This document shows positions 46,775 through 55,513 of a stretch of DNA of 64,000 nt, in pieces. Position 1 is the stretch's first letter, and every line of letters begins with the position of its first letter. The DNA is taken from NCBI GenBank assembly GCA_015062585.1, contig SUUJ01000005.1:99556-163555 (forward strand), written 5' to 3'. Source of the DNA: Alphaproteobacteria bacterium (lineage in GTDB: Bacteria > Pseudomonadota > Alphaproteobacteria > RF32 > CAG-239). The translations under genes were made by a program, and so were the position numbers. The notes below the pieces were generated by a model. That model was given only the letters and a program-made list of their open reading frames with translations, was not told the DNA's origin and did no database searches.

Positions 46775-46811
46775 AAAAAAAACTGCCCGATTTTATATCA
46801 GACAGTTTTTA
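46775..46811 (-). terminator. greA terminator preceding the CxC protein gene
   Basis: On the minus strand AAAAACTGTCTGA and TCGGGCAGTTTTTTTT pair with two G-U pairs, with the loop TATAAAA. TATAAAAT in the loop might double as a -10 box for the downstream gene. Confidence 0.75.
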
Positions 46812-46832
46812 TATAGGTATGAAAAAAATATT

Positions 46833-47306
46833 TTAAATATATTTTACTTCCAATATTTCAAAAGATTTGTTTCCTGACGGAGCTCTAAATTCGGCAACAT
46901 CTCCGACTTCTTTACCAATAAGAGCCTTGGCTAAAGGAGAAGACAAAGAAATTTTGTTTTTTTCGATATCGGCTTCATAGTCACCGACGATTTGATAAGA
47001 ATTTTCTTCGTCAGAATCTTCATCCGCAACCAAAACAGTGGCGCCAAAACGGATTACATTGCTTTTAACTGCGGCAACATCAATAACTTGAGCGCGGCTT
47101 AAAACGGCTTCCAAATCTTGAATGCGTCCTTCGATAAAGCTTTGTTTTTCTTTGGCGGCAGAATATTCGGCATTTTCAGACAAGTCGCCTTGGGCTCTGG
47201 CCTCTGAAATGGCGGCAATGATATTCGGGCGCTCAACACCTTTTAAGTTCTTTAATTCGGCTTCCAATGCGTTAAATCCGATCTTAGTCAAAGGAAATTT
47301 TTCCAT
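46833..47306 (-). CDS. greA: transcription elongation factor GreA
   Basis: GreA rescues backtracked RNA polymerase by stimulating transcript cleavage. The N-terminal coiled coil (GFNALEAELKNLKGVERPNI, with the acidic tip in GDLSENAEYSAAKE) and C-terminal FKBP-like domain (ISLSSPLAKALIGKEVGD) are typical; 157 residues. The ATG at 47306 follows AAAGGTGAAAAA; upstream in-frame sequence is not family-like. Confidence 0.97.
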   Translation of the reverse strand: MEKFPLTKIGFNALEAELKNLKGVERPNIIAAISEARAQGDLSENAEYSAAKEKQSFIEGRIQDLEAVLSRAQVIDVAAVKSNVIRFGATVLVADEDSDEENSYQIVGDYEADIEKNKISLSSPLAKALIGKEVGDVAEFRAPSGNKSFEILEVKYI

Positions 47307-47524
47307 TTTTTCACCTTTTGTTTTTAATGTTAAAAAAAAGAACTGCGAGGAGCAAAAATCCTTCACAGAACTGTCTATTTGTTTTCAATAAATGAGAATA
47401 TAACAGCTAAAAAAAATAAATCAAGAGTTTTCTTTGGGGAAAAATTTTTTAAATGCCTACACAAAAGAAAATTTTGTTATTAAACTAAAAGGGTATTTTT
47501 ATAAAACTTTCGGAGATGAAACTT

Positions 47525-47980
47525 ATGAAAAAAATTTATCTTTTGTCAGCAGTAGCTGCAGGTTTGATTGCTTTGTCATCTAACGCCAACGCTTATGATT
47601 CAACCGGTTGCGGTTTGGGTTCTATGGCTTGGAGAGGACAATCCGGTATTATTCCTCAGGTTGCAGCCGTTACTACCAACGGTATATTCGGAACACAAAC
47701 ATTCGGTATTACCACAGGTACATCAGGCTGCGATCCTAACGGTCGTGTAAGCGGTGGCACAGGCAGAATGTTGCTTTCTTTCTTGGAAAACAATATGGAA
47801 CAATTTGCGTTTGACGCTTCTGTCGGTCATGGCGAAACTTTGGTTACCGTTGCCGGTATCTTAAATGCTGATGTTAATGAATTGTCAGCTAAAATTCATA
47901 ATAATTTCGGTACTTTGTTTGCCAGCAATGATGTTGATGCGGTGGAATTGACTTTATCAATTTTGTCAATGAACGCATAA
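47525..47980 (+). CDS. DUF3015 periplasmic protein
   Basis: A signal peptide (MKKIYLLSAVAAGLIALS, then SNANA) precedes a mature domain with the DUF3015 signature: GCGLGSMAWRG, AVTTNGIFGTQTFGITTGTS and the downstream DASVGHGETLVT. Function unknown. CGGAG lies nine nt before ATG 47525, so this start was preferred over ATG 47516. The stop codon is overlapped by a palindromic repeat element. Confidence 0.88.
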   Translation: MKKIYLLSAVAAGLIALSSNANAYDSTGCGLGSMAWRGQSGIIPQVAAVTTNGIFGTQTFGITTGTSGCDPNGRVSGGTGRMLLSFLENNMEQFAFDASVGHGETLVTVAGILNADVNELSAKIHNNFGTLFASNDVDAVELTLSILSMNA

Positions 47981-48103
47981 AAGTCGTATAATAGCTCATC
48001 TAGAGCAATTTTACGGGGGAGTTAAAAATTCACGTAGCTATTTGTACGCTAAAATTTTTAACTCCCCTAGAAATTACTCTATCTAAACTATTCTCCGACT
48101 TTT
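47979..48103. repeat. palindromic repeat element, class II copy 2
   Basis: The 125-nt element starts in the DUF3015 stop codon. Its outer arms are AAAAGTCG and CGACTTTT, the second arms TATAATAG and CTATTCTC, and an inner stem of GGGGAGTTAAAAATT and AATTTTTAACTCCCC encloses CACGTAGC-TATTTGTACGCT. It shares extended sequence with 11715-11837, while the outer arms differ but still pair. The next gene begins within 20 nt of its end. Confidence 0.85.
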
Positions 48104-48120
48104 ATAGAAAAATGTTTTTA

Positions 48121-49908
48121 ATGCGGTACTTTGTCTTTTTTTTGAGTTTTTTGTTTTCTTTTAGTGTTTGGGCGGAAGATTTATCAAATTCTGCTGAATG
48201 GCTTGCTTTAGGACATTATCAAAACCAAAAAAGCTCGATTGATTCACCTAATTTCTTTTTATCAAAAGATGGTAAAGTAAACCCTAAGGCCGAATTGGAA
48301 GCTTCGATAAATTTGTTTAATTCTGACGATAACCAGCTGAAATGCCAGTTTCCGTCGCGCTATTTGTTTTTGAAAAAACACAAGCTTATAGCAACAAAAT
48401 TTCCTAAATGTGAAGAGTTTGAAGAGTTTAAGCATGATTTACAGCCGGGCGGTGTAACATTATTGTTTACAGACGCATATATGAATAATCCATCATCACT
48501 TTTCGGGCATACTTTAATCAGAATTGATACCAAACGCAAAGGTACGCAGATGTTGGCACATGGGGCAAATTATGGTGCTTTTACCGGTGATAACCCCGGT
48601 CCGTTATATGCTCTGTTCGGGTTGACCGGCAGATATTTCGGAGGTTTTACGGTTAAACCTTATTATGAGATTATCAATACTTATAATAATATTGAAAATC
48701 GTGATATTTGGGAACTTAATCTTGATTTAACGCAAGAGGAATTAGAGTTTTTTGTGGCGCACTTGTGGGAGATAGGGCAGACACAATCGCGTTATTATTT
48801 CTTTACCAAGAATTGTTCATATATGCTTTTGGAAATGTTAGATGCTGTTCGTCCGTCGTTGAAATTGGCTTCAAAATTCACGGTTCAGGTAATCCCGTTG
48901 GATAGTTTTAAGGCTGTTTTTCGCTCTAAAAACTTGGTCAAAAATATAAATTATCGTCCGTCACGGCAAAAGCAAATTGTTGAAGCTGTGGCAGATATGA
49001 ATAATGTACAGAAAAAGGCTTATTTTAAAGGATTGAAAGAAAAAAAATATGATTTGCCGGAAAATTTGAGTGAAGATGAAAAGTCAGATGTATTGGGAGC
49101 GGTATATCAGTTTGTGCAATATCAATATGTGGCAAAAAAATTGGAATTAGCTGATTATCGCAAGCAAAGCTTTGATATTTTGCGTCAGAGAAGTAAGTTG
49201 AAAACAACAAAAGAAGAAAAAAAGATACAAGGAAAATCGCCTTTGGAATCTCACGAATCGATGCGCTTGACTGTCGGAATCGGGGCAAAAAAAGGTAATG
49301 TTTTTGAAGAAATTGCCTATCGACCGGCATATCATTCGTTAACGGATAATAATTTTGGGTTGTTAAAAGGGGCGGAAATAAATTTTTTGGAAACAAAAAT
49401 TCGTCATTATAATCAAGATAATAAAACGGTTTTACAAAATTTGGATTTGTTGACAATTCGCTCAATTTCACCGGCAGATGCGATGTTTAATCCTTTGTCT
49501 TTTCAGATAAAAGCTAATATTGAAAGGTGGACTGATTCTACAAGCGAAAAAGAAGGTTATATCGGAAATCTGATGATAGGAACGGGCAAGACTTATGCTT
49601 TTTCGGATAATATTTGGGGCTTTGCTTTTTGGAATAATAAGGCGTCAACCGGTGGATTTTTGCCTCATAATTCAATGTTGTCTTTCGGGTTAAATACCGG
49701 AATGTTGCTTGATTTTGATAAATGGAAGGGGTTGTTTGAGATTACACCTTGGTGGGCAAGTCAAAAAATAGGTAATATGACAAGCTATCGCGCAGAATTA
49801 AACTATGTGATTGATACTAATGTTTCGGTTGCGGCAGAAGCTTTGTTTGAAGACAGATATGGCAAAGATGAAAACGAGTTTGGCTTAAAATTGCGTTATT
49901 TCTTCTGA
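48121..49908 (+). CDS. DUF4105 (Lnb-like) periplasmic/outer-membrane protein
   Basis: The signal peptide (MRYFVFFLSFLFSFSVWA) is followed by a DUF4105/Lnb domain with its markers GVTLLFTDAYMNNPSSLFGH, GANYGAFTGD and the downstream YYFFTKNCSYMLLEMLD (a conserved Cys). The last 200 residues are beta-rich and end in LKLRYFF, as outer-membrane barrels do. The function is unproven; Lnb proteins are lipoprotein N-acyltransferases in some Gram-positives, but that role is not expected here. ATG 48112 is an alternative start. No ribosome binding site is present; the palindromic element ends 8-17 nt before. Confidence 0.88.
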   Translation: MRYFVFFLSFLFSFSVWAEDLSNSAEWLALGHYQNQKSSIDSPNFFLSKDGKVNPKAELEASINLFNSDDNQLKCQFPSRYLFLKKHKLIATKFPKCEEFEEFKHDLQPGGVTLLFTDAYMNNPSSLFGHTLIRIDTKRKGTQMLAHGANYGAFTGDNPGPLYALFGLTGRYFGGFTVKPYYEIINTYNNIENRDIWELNLDLTQEELEFFVAHLWEIGQTQSRYYFFTKNCSYMLLEMLDAVRPSLKLASKFTVQVIPLDSFKAVFRSKNLVKNINYRPSRQKQIVEAVADMNNVQKKAYFKGLKEKKYDLPENLSEDEKSDVLGAVYQFVQYQYVAKKLELADYRKQSFDILRQRSKLKTTKEEKKIQGKSPLESHESMRLTVGIGAKKGNVFEEIAYRPAYHSLTDNNFGLLKGAEINFLETKIRHYNQDNKTVLQNLDLLTIRSISPADAMFNPLSFQIKANIERWTDSTSEKEGYIGNLMIGTGKTYAFSDNIWGFAFWNNKASTGGFLPHNSMLSFGLNTGMLLDFDKWKGLFEITPWWASQKIGNMTSYRAELNYVIDTNVSVAAEALFEDRYGKDENEFGLKLRYFF

Positions 49909-49988
49909 TTTATAGCCTTGCAATTTTTATGCAAAAAGTTTATTATTGGTTCAAATTTTAACAAAATATATTAAGGAGTTTAGTAAAG

Positions 49989-50441
49989 ATGTTGAGAGAT
50001 GATTTGCAAAATGCTTTGAAAACAGCAATGTTGGCTAAAGATACCGTTACAACAAGTGCGGTAAGAATGATTATTGCCGGCCAAAAAGAAAAAGATGTCG
50101 AAGCCAGAGGCAAGGGCAAAGAAAAAGCTACTGATGAAGAATTGATGGCTATGATGCAAACAATGATTAAACAACGCAATGATTCAATCAAAATGTATAT
50201 TGACGGCAACCGTCCGGAATTGGCCGATAAAGAAAAAGCCGAGATTGCCATTATTGAGCGTTTTCTACCTAAACAAATGTCTGATGATGAGATTGCCGGC
50301 GTGGTCAAGACTTTGATTGCTGAAACCGGTGCTGCCTCAATGAAAGATATGGGTAAAATTATGGGAGCTTTGAAATCTAAATATGCCGGTCAGTTGGATA
50401 TGGGCAAAGCTAACGGAATTATTAAATCGCTTTTGGGATAA
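49989..50441 (+). CDS. GatB/YqeY domain protein
   Basis: A 150-residue helical protein starting MLRDDLQNALKTAMLAKD with KQRNDSIKMYIDGNRPELAD and the motif ERFLPKQMSDDEI. It is homologous to the C-terminal tRNA-binding domain of GatB, but its own role is unclear. AAGGAG precedes the ATG. In many Alphaproteobacteria this gene lies next to dnaG; here a 6-kb block separates them. Confidence 0.93.
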   Translation: MLRDDLQNALKTAMLAKDTVTTSAVRMIIAGQKEKDVEARGKGKEKATDEELMAMMQTMIKQRNDSIKMYIDGNRPELADKEKAEIAIIERFLPKQMSDDEIAGVVKTLIAETGAASMKDMGKIMGALKSKYAGQLDMGKANGIIKSLLG

Positions 50442-50490
50442 TCCGTAATATTTGCATGTCGTTGATGAATGGAAACCGGAGATAACTTAG

Positions 50491-51144
50491 ATGTATAATA
50501 GTAAATTTTGGGATGATTTATACGAGGACAGGTCTGAGGCAGCCCCATGGTTGGGTGATGATTGGGCAAATTTTAATATTGAGCACATAAGTAAGTATAT
50601 TGGAGATCCTAAAGGTAAAAATTTGCTGGATTATGGTTGTGGAAATGCCTCTATCGGCGATTATTTTTATCAAAAAGGTGCAAATCTTTCTTTGGCTGAT
50701 ATATCTGCATATCAGGTTGAAAAATTGAAAAAAAAGTATGGTACAACAGTGCTAATTGATAGAGTTGATTTTCCTAGTGATATTAAGCAAAAAAATTTTT
50801 ACGATTATATACTTTGCATGGGGGTTTTTCATCATATAAATCCTGATTTATGGGGACAGTTTTTTAGTGGCCTGTACGACTTGTTAAAAAAAGACGGGGT
50901 TTTAATAGTTTCCGGATGGGATATAAATGATCCTGTTTTAATAAAGGAAAACTATAAAGGCTGTATAACATACAAAGATTGTTGGGCTATTAACGATATA
51001 GCAAGTGTGATAGAAGGTGCTTTTGAAAAGAAGGCATCTTTTGTTGATTATGTTGATATGAAAGCTTTTAATATGAAGAGACTGTGCCGCTTTTTTGTCT
51101 TTAATAAAATGGAAAACAGGGAGCCGGTTGTGGTAGAGGAGTAA
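50491..51144 (+). CDS. class I SAM-dependent methyltransferase with borrowed C-terminus
   Basis: The fold is clear from motif I (NLLDYGCGNASIGDYF) and the motif IV region (YDYILCMGVFHHINPDLW). The substrate is unknown. The last seven residues (EPVVVEE) and the following DNA are the same as the tails of several substrate-binding genes downstream (QPVVVEE), because the repeated junction module begins inside this gene. A GGAG site precedes the ATG. It is the first gene of the block between YqeY and dnaG. Confidence 0.88.
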   Translation: MYNSKFWDDLYEDRSEAAPWLGDDWANFNIEHISKYIGDPKGKNLLDYGCGNASIGDYFYQKGANLSLADISAYQVEKLKKKYGTTVLIDRVDFPSDIKQKNFYDYILCMGVFHHINPDLWGQFFSGLYDLLKKDGVLIVSGWDINDPVLIKENYKGCITYKDCWAINDIASVIEGAFEKKASFVDYVDMKAFNMKRLCRFFVFNKMENREPVVVEE

Positions 51145-51150
51145 AAGCAA

Positions 51151-52248
51151 ATGAAAAAGGTTTTATTGGGTTTGATGATAGTTTTTGGCTTAGCGGCTTG
51201 TGGTGAGAAGACAGAATCCACGAAAGAAAACGAAAAGCCGGTGGTCAAGATTGGGGTTCTTTATCCAATGAGTGGAAATGCTGCGTTTTTTGGCGATGGT
51301 GCTAAAAAAGCAACAGACTTATTTTTTAGTAATTTTAATGAAGAAAATGCAAAATTTGAGTATGAAATATTATGGGAAGATACTCAAGCCAATCCGGCTA
51401 AAGCTGTGTTGGCTGTACGAAAACTTATAGATTATAATAAGGTTAATGTTATATTAGATGCTTTTTCAAGTGTCGGAAATGCTATATCTCCAATTACTAA
51501 TGAGAAAAAGACACCTCATTTAACATTCGCACAAGATCGTTCAATTTCAACCGGGTTTTATAATTATCGCGTAGTTACATCAACCAAAAAAACGGGGCAA
51601 AAAATGGTGGATGCCCTAAAATTAAGAAAATTGAATAATATTGTCGGTGTAGTAGAAAATACCTCGGGAACGCTATCCTTATATAATGGTTTTTCAACAA
51701 TTGCTGAGACAGATGATGAATTAAAAATTATTGATACGATTGATGTAAATCCGGGGGAAAAGGACTTTAATATTATAATTCAAAAAATAAATGCAATGAA
51801 GCCGGATGTTGTTGTTATTTCATTACAAGCACCTGAAGTTGATGTCTTTATGAAGCAAGCCAAACAAAACGAATTAACTATGCCAATAGTCGGAATACAG
51901 TCGTTTTCATTCCTAAAGGATAAAAGTTTGGCTGAAGGATTGTGGTATGTTGATGTCGCTTTTGCTGATAAAAAATTCTTAAATGATTATAAGAATAAAT
52001 TTGGTGAAGATGTTACAAATTTTGCTGAGAACTTTTATACAATGTTGCAAGTTGTTGTAAATAATTACGAAAATTTAAATACAGTAAATATGCCAACGGC
52101 TGAAGATTTTATAAATAATATGATTTCCGTAGATAATATTATTTCGCCTTTAGGCAAGCTTTCTTTAGACAAAGAAGAACAAAATGTTGATAGTGAAGCA
52201 AGCATCAGATTGATACAAAACGGAAAAATAGAAGAAATAGAGGAGTAA
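51151..52248 (+). CDS. ABC-type branched-chain amino acid/amide-binding lipoprotein, array copy 1
   Basis: A lipoprotein signal with Cys17 (GLAACGEK) and the common linker ESTKENEKPVVKIG lead into a periplasmic type I binding fold of the Leu/Ile/Val family (IGVLYPMSGNAAFFGDGAKK, DTQANPAKAVLAVRKLI). Length 365. It binds an unknown small ligand in the periplasm. It is the first of five tandem paralogues; mature parts differ strongly between copies, while leaders are nearly the same. No permease or ATPase gene adjoins, so a distant transporter or a sensing role is possible. The C-terminus is KIEEIEE. Confidence 0.92.
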   Translation: MKKVLLGLMIVFGLAACGEKTESTKENEKPVVKIGVLYPMSGNAAFFGDGAKKATDLFFSNFNEENAKFEYEILWEDTQANPAKAVLAVRKLIDYNKVNVILDAFSSVGNAISPITNEKKTPHLTFAQDRSISTGFYNYRVVTSTKKTGQKMVDALKLRKLNNIVGVVENTSGTLSLYNGFSTIAETDDELKIIDTIDVNPGEKDFNIIIQKINAMKPDVVVISLQAPEVDVFMKQAKQNELTMPIVGIQSFSFLKDKSLAEGLWYVDVAFADKKFLNDYKNKFGEDVTNFAENFYTMLQVVVNNYENLNTVNMPTAEDFINNMISVDNIISPLGKLSLDKEEQNVDSEASIRLIQNGKIEEIEE

Positions 52249-52253
52249 AGAGA

Positions 52254-53321
52254 ATGAAAAAAATTGTACTATCGTTGATGTTGGCGGTTTCTTTAGCGGC
52301 TTGTGGTGAGAAGACAGAATCCCCGAAAGAAAACGAAAAACCGGTGGTCAAGATTGGTGTGAGTTTACCTCTTAGTGGTCCAATGGCGTATGTCGGTAAA
52401 GTGTTAAAAACTACAGTTTCTCTTGTAGAGAAAGATTTGTCTGACGAAATACGCAATGAATATGAATTTATAATTGAAGATAATAGCTTTGATACTAAAA
52501 GAGCTGCAATGATAAATAATAAATTTTTTAATAATGATAAAGTTGATGCTATTTTAGATGTCGGATCAAAGGTAGGGCTAATAACATATCCTTTGGCAGA
52601 TAAAAACAAAGTAATTCATATTTCATTGGCAACTGAAAAAGCTGTTGCAAAAGGAGCTTACAGTTTTATTAACTGGGCTCAACCATCGGATACAGCAAAA
52701 AAAATGGTCGATAAAATATTAAAAGATAAGATAAATAATATTGTTATTTTTACCCAAGAAGATCAAGCGATGGTTGCAATATCAGATGAACTAAAAAGAG
52801 GATTTGAAAATAATAATATCAAATATATAGAAAAGAAAAATAATCATGGGGAAAAAGATTTTAATACGGTGTTAAATGATTTGATGTTATTTGAACCACA
52901 ACTTTTTATATTGTTGGAATACACTCCCTCAATAAATGTTTTAATAAAACGTATTAAAGAAATGAATTTTTCGGCTCAGGTTACTTCAGTAGAAACATTT
53001 GGATATATGGATAATAAAGAAGATATTGAAGGATTGTGGTATTCGGATGCTCCGGATATTAAAAATGAATATCGTGATAAATTTATTAGACATAACAAAT
53101 CGGAAAATACCTATGGTGTAGGATATATATATGATTCCTTAAATATGTTGGTTCAGGCCTTTGAAAACGCTACAGACAATAATGTGCTTGAAGCCTTTAA
53201 GAATATAAAGAAGTATGAAGGTGTTGTCGGAACTCTTGAACAAGATGAGCAAGGAGTTATTCATTCTCAAGCTGTGATAAAGAAAATCGTTAATGGTCAG
53301 CCGGTTGTGGTGGAGGAGTAA
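52254..53321 (+). CDS. ABC-type ligand-binding lipoprotein, array copy 2
   Basis: This copy (355 residues) has the lipobox LAACGEK and the linker ESPKENEKPVVKIG. The binding domain starts GVSLPLSGPMAYVGKV and contains DNSFDTKRAAMINNKFF. Its leader (MKKIVLSLMLAVSL) is the most divergent of the five, with spacer AGAGA in place of AAAAGCAA. It ends in KKIVNGQPVVVEE, the standard junction tail that carries the next gene's ribosome binding site. Confidence 0.92.
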   Translation: MKKIVLSLMLAVSLAACGEKTESPKENEKPVVKIGVSLPLSGPMAYVGKVLKTTVSLVEKDLSDEIRNEYEFIIEDNSFDTKRAAMINNKFFNNDKVDAILDVGSKVGLITYPLADKNKVIHISLATEKAVAKGAYSFINWAQPSDTAKKMVDKILKDKINNIVIFTQEDQAMVAISDELKRGFENNNIKYIEKKNNHGEKDFNTVLNDLMLFEPQLFILLEYTPSINVLIKRIKEMNFSAQVTSVETFGYMDNKEDIEGLWYSDAPDIKNEYRDKFIRHNKSENTYGVGYIYDSLNMLVQAFENATDNNVLEAFKNIKKYEGVVGTLEQDEQGVIHSQAVIKKIVNGQPVVVEE

Positions 53322-53328
53322 AAAGCAA

Positions 53329-54417
53329 ATGAAAAAAGTTTTATTGGCTTTGGTGTTGGCTTTGGGGTTGGTTGCTTGTGGTGAGAAGACAGAATCCCCG
53401 AAAGAAAACGAAAAACCGGTAGTTAAGATTGGTGCAATTTTTCCATTAAGTGGTGCTACCTCGACAGAGGCAAATGAACTTAAAGAAGCAATGCAAGTAA
53501 TTGTATCGGATTTAAACGATACTGCAAATGTTAAATATGAACTAATTTTTGAAGATAGTGTCGGAGGTGCTGCTGCAAAAGGTGTACTAGCTGCACAAAA
53601 ATTAGCTCAATATGATAAAGTTAATATTATTTATAGTATTTTTTCTGATGTGGCGAAAGCAATTATGCCAATTGTAGAACAAAATGAAATTGTTCAAATA
53701 GGAGTTGTTGCTAATTTGCCGACATTTTCAGGCGGGCTAAATTTTCAAAACTTTGCACTTCCGGAATATGAAGCTGAAAGGCTACTTGATTATGTACAAA
53801 AACAAAATATCAAAAATATTGTAGCTTTTGTAAATACAATGAGCGGTGAATTGGCTCGTTATAATTCTTTTGAGAAATTAGCTAAGGAAAAAGATATAAA
53901 TGTAAAAAAGTATGAAATAGTAAGAGGTAATAGAAATTTTGATATTGATATATATAAAGCAATGGAAGATAAACCTGATGCTTTTTTGCTAATTTTGGCA
54001 ATGCCTGAGTTAGATATATTAGGTAAATCTTTGAAAAACAAAGGGATAGATATTCCCGTATTGGCAATGGAAGCTATTGCTTTTAGCGAAAATAAAAGTT
54101 TGTTTGAAAATGCTGTATATACAAATATTAACATGAAATCAGAAATATTGAACGATATAAAGAAAAGAGCAAATATAAATGGCGAAATGGGGTTGCTGCA
54201 AATTTATGATAGTCTTAGTCTTATCAATAATATAATTAATAAGTATGTAGATGAGCATAAGAAAATACCTTCAGGACAAGAGTTAGCTAAACTTATCAGT
54301 GATTTTAGAGAGTTTAAGGGGACCGCAAATATTGTTGAAATAAAAAATAATAAGTTCATTAACAAGTATGTATTACAACAAATCGTTAATGGTCAGCCGG
54401 TTGCGGTAGAGGAGTAA
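53329..54417 (+). CDS. ABC-type ligand-binding lipoprotein, array copy 3
   Basis: This copy (362 residues) starts at 53329, directly after the repeated junction (a longer frame runs back into copy 2 and is not the start). The leader is MKKVLLALVLALGLVACGEK, followed by the shared linker and a type I binding fold (IGAIFPLSGATSTEANELK, DSVGGAAAKGVLAAQKLA). It ends in QQIVNGQPVAVEE. The ligand is unknown. Confidence 0.92.
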   Translation: MKKVLLALVLALGLVACGEKTESPKENEKPVVKIGAIFPLSGATSTEANELKEAMQVIVSDLNDTANVKYELIFEDSVGGAAAKGVLAAQKLAQYDKVNIIYSIFSDVAKAIMPIVEQNEIVQIGVVANLPTFSGGLNFQNFALPEYEAERLLDYVQKQNIKNIVAFVNTMSGELARYNSFEKLAKEKDINVKKYEIVRGNRNFDIDIYKAMEDKPDAFLLILAMPELDILGKSLKNKGIDIPVLAMEAIAFSENKSLFENAVYTNINMKSEILNDIKKRANINGEMGLLQIYDSLSLINNIINKYVDEHKKIPSGQELAKLISDFREFKGTANIVEIKNNKFINKYVLQQIVNGQPVAVEE

Positions 54418-54423
54418 AAGCAA

Positions 54424-55506
54424 ATGAAAAAAGTTTTATTGGGTATGGTGTTGGTTTTGGGGTTGGTTGCTTGTGGTGACAAAGCAGAGGCTCCAAAGGA
54501 AAACGAAAAACCGGTGGTCAAGATTGGTGCAATTTTTCAGTTAACCGGCGAAGCTTCAGAGGCTAATAATAATATTTTACGCGCGTTCCAATATTCTCTT
54601 GATAATAAAGGTGATAAAAAATTAAAATATGAGTTAATAGCTGAGGATAGTACCGGAAATCCTATAAAAGGAATTTCAGCAGCAAAAAAATTAAAATATG
54701 TAGATAATGTAGATGTTTTAATCATGACTATGGTAAATGTATCTAAAGCTGTTACAAAAGAAATGAGCTCTCAGAATATTGTATCTTTTTCCATTGCTCC
54801 TGACATATCAATTGCTAATGGCAAAAACTCTTTTACATTCTATCCAACAAACGATATGTTTGTTAGCAGAGCAGTTAGCGAACTTAATAAAGGTAATTAT
54901 AAAAGCATTGCGATGATTGTTTCTAATTATGTAAATGCTTATGAATATGCTAGAGGAATTGAAGAAAAATATACTTTGTCGGATATTACAAAGTATTTAA
55001 TTCAAGATGGAGTCAGAGATTTTAGAAGTATTATAGAAAAAGTTAAGAAGCAAAATCATGATTTAATTTTAATGATTGTCAGGATGCCAGAAAGTGATAT
55101 TTTAATGAAACAATTTAAGGAAGCTGATATAAATATTCCTTTTTTGGGAGTGGAATATTTTGGTTTCTCGAATCATAAAAAACTTTATGAGGGTATTCCT
55201 TATATTGATTCTACGACAGGAGAACAGGCTATTTTAGATGATATTATGCAGAAACTTAATATAAATAATGAATTTGGTCTTATGTATGGATATGATTTGG
55301 CAAATCTTATAATGAAAGTATACGAAGAATTATATAATAAAAATGGTGCTAAACCTACATATGATGAGGTTGTAGATTATTTGAATAAAATGAAAGAATA
55401 TGTAGCTCCTATGGGAAAATATGATTTGAATGCTAACGGAAATTTCGCGTCAAGAACTGTAATCAAGAAAATCGTTAATGGTCAGCCGGTTGTGGTGGAG
55501 GAATAA
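54424..55506 (+). CDS. ABC-type ligand-binding lipoprotein, array copy 4
   Basis: This 360-residue copy carries the leader variant LVACGDKAEAPKENEKPVV, which groups it with copy 5 (CGDKAE) against copies 1-3 (CGEKTE). The binding fold begins IGAIFQLTGEASEANNNILR. It ends KKIVNGQPVVVEE, the same last 13 residues as copy 2 although their binding domains are only distantly similar. Confidence 0.92.
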   Translation: MKKVLLGMVLVLGLVACGDKAEAPKENEKPVVKIGAIFQLTGEASEANNNILRAFQYSLDNKGDKKLKYELIAEDSTGNPIKGISAAKKLKYVDNVDVLIMTMVNVSKAVTKEMSSQNIVSFSIAPDISIANGKNSFTFYPTNDMFVSRAVSELNKGNYKSIAMIVSNYVNAYEYARGIEEKYTLSDITKYLIQDGVRDFRSIIEKVKKQNHDLILMIVRMPESDILMKQFKEADINIPFLGVEYFGFSNHKKLYEGIPYIDSTTGEQAILDDIMQKLNINNEFGLMYGYDLANLIMKVYEELYNKNGAKPTYDEVVDYLNKMKEYVAPMGKYDLNANGNFASRTVIKKIVNGQPVVVEE

Positions 55507-55513
55507 AAAGCAA

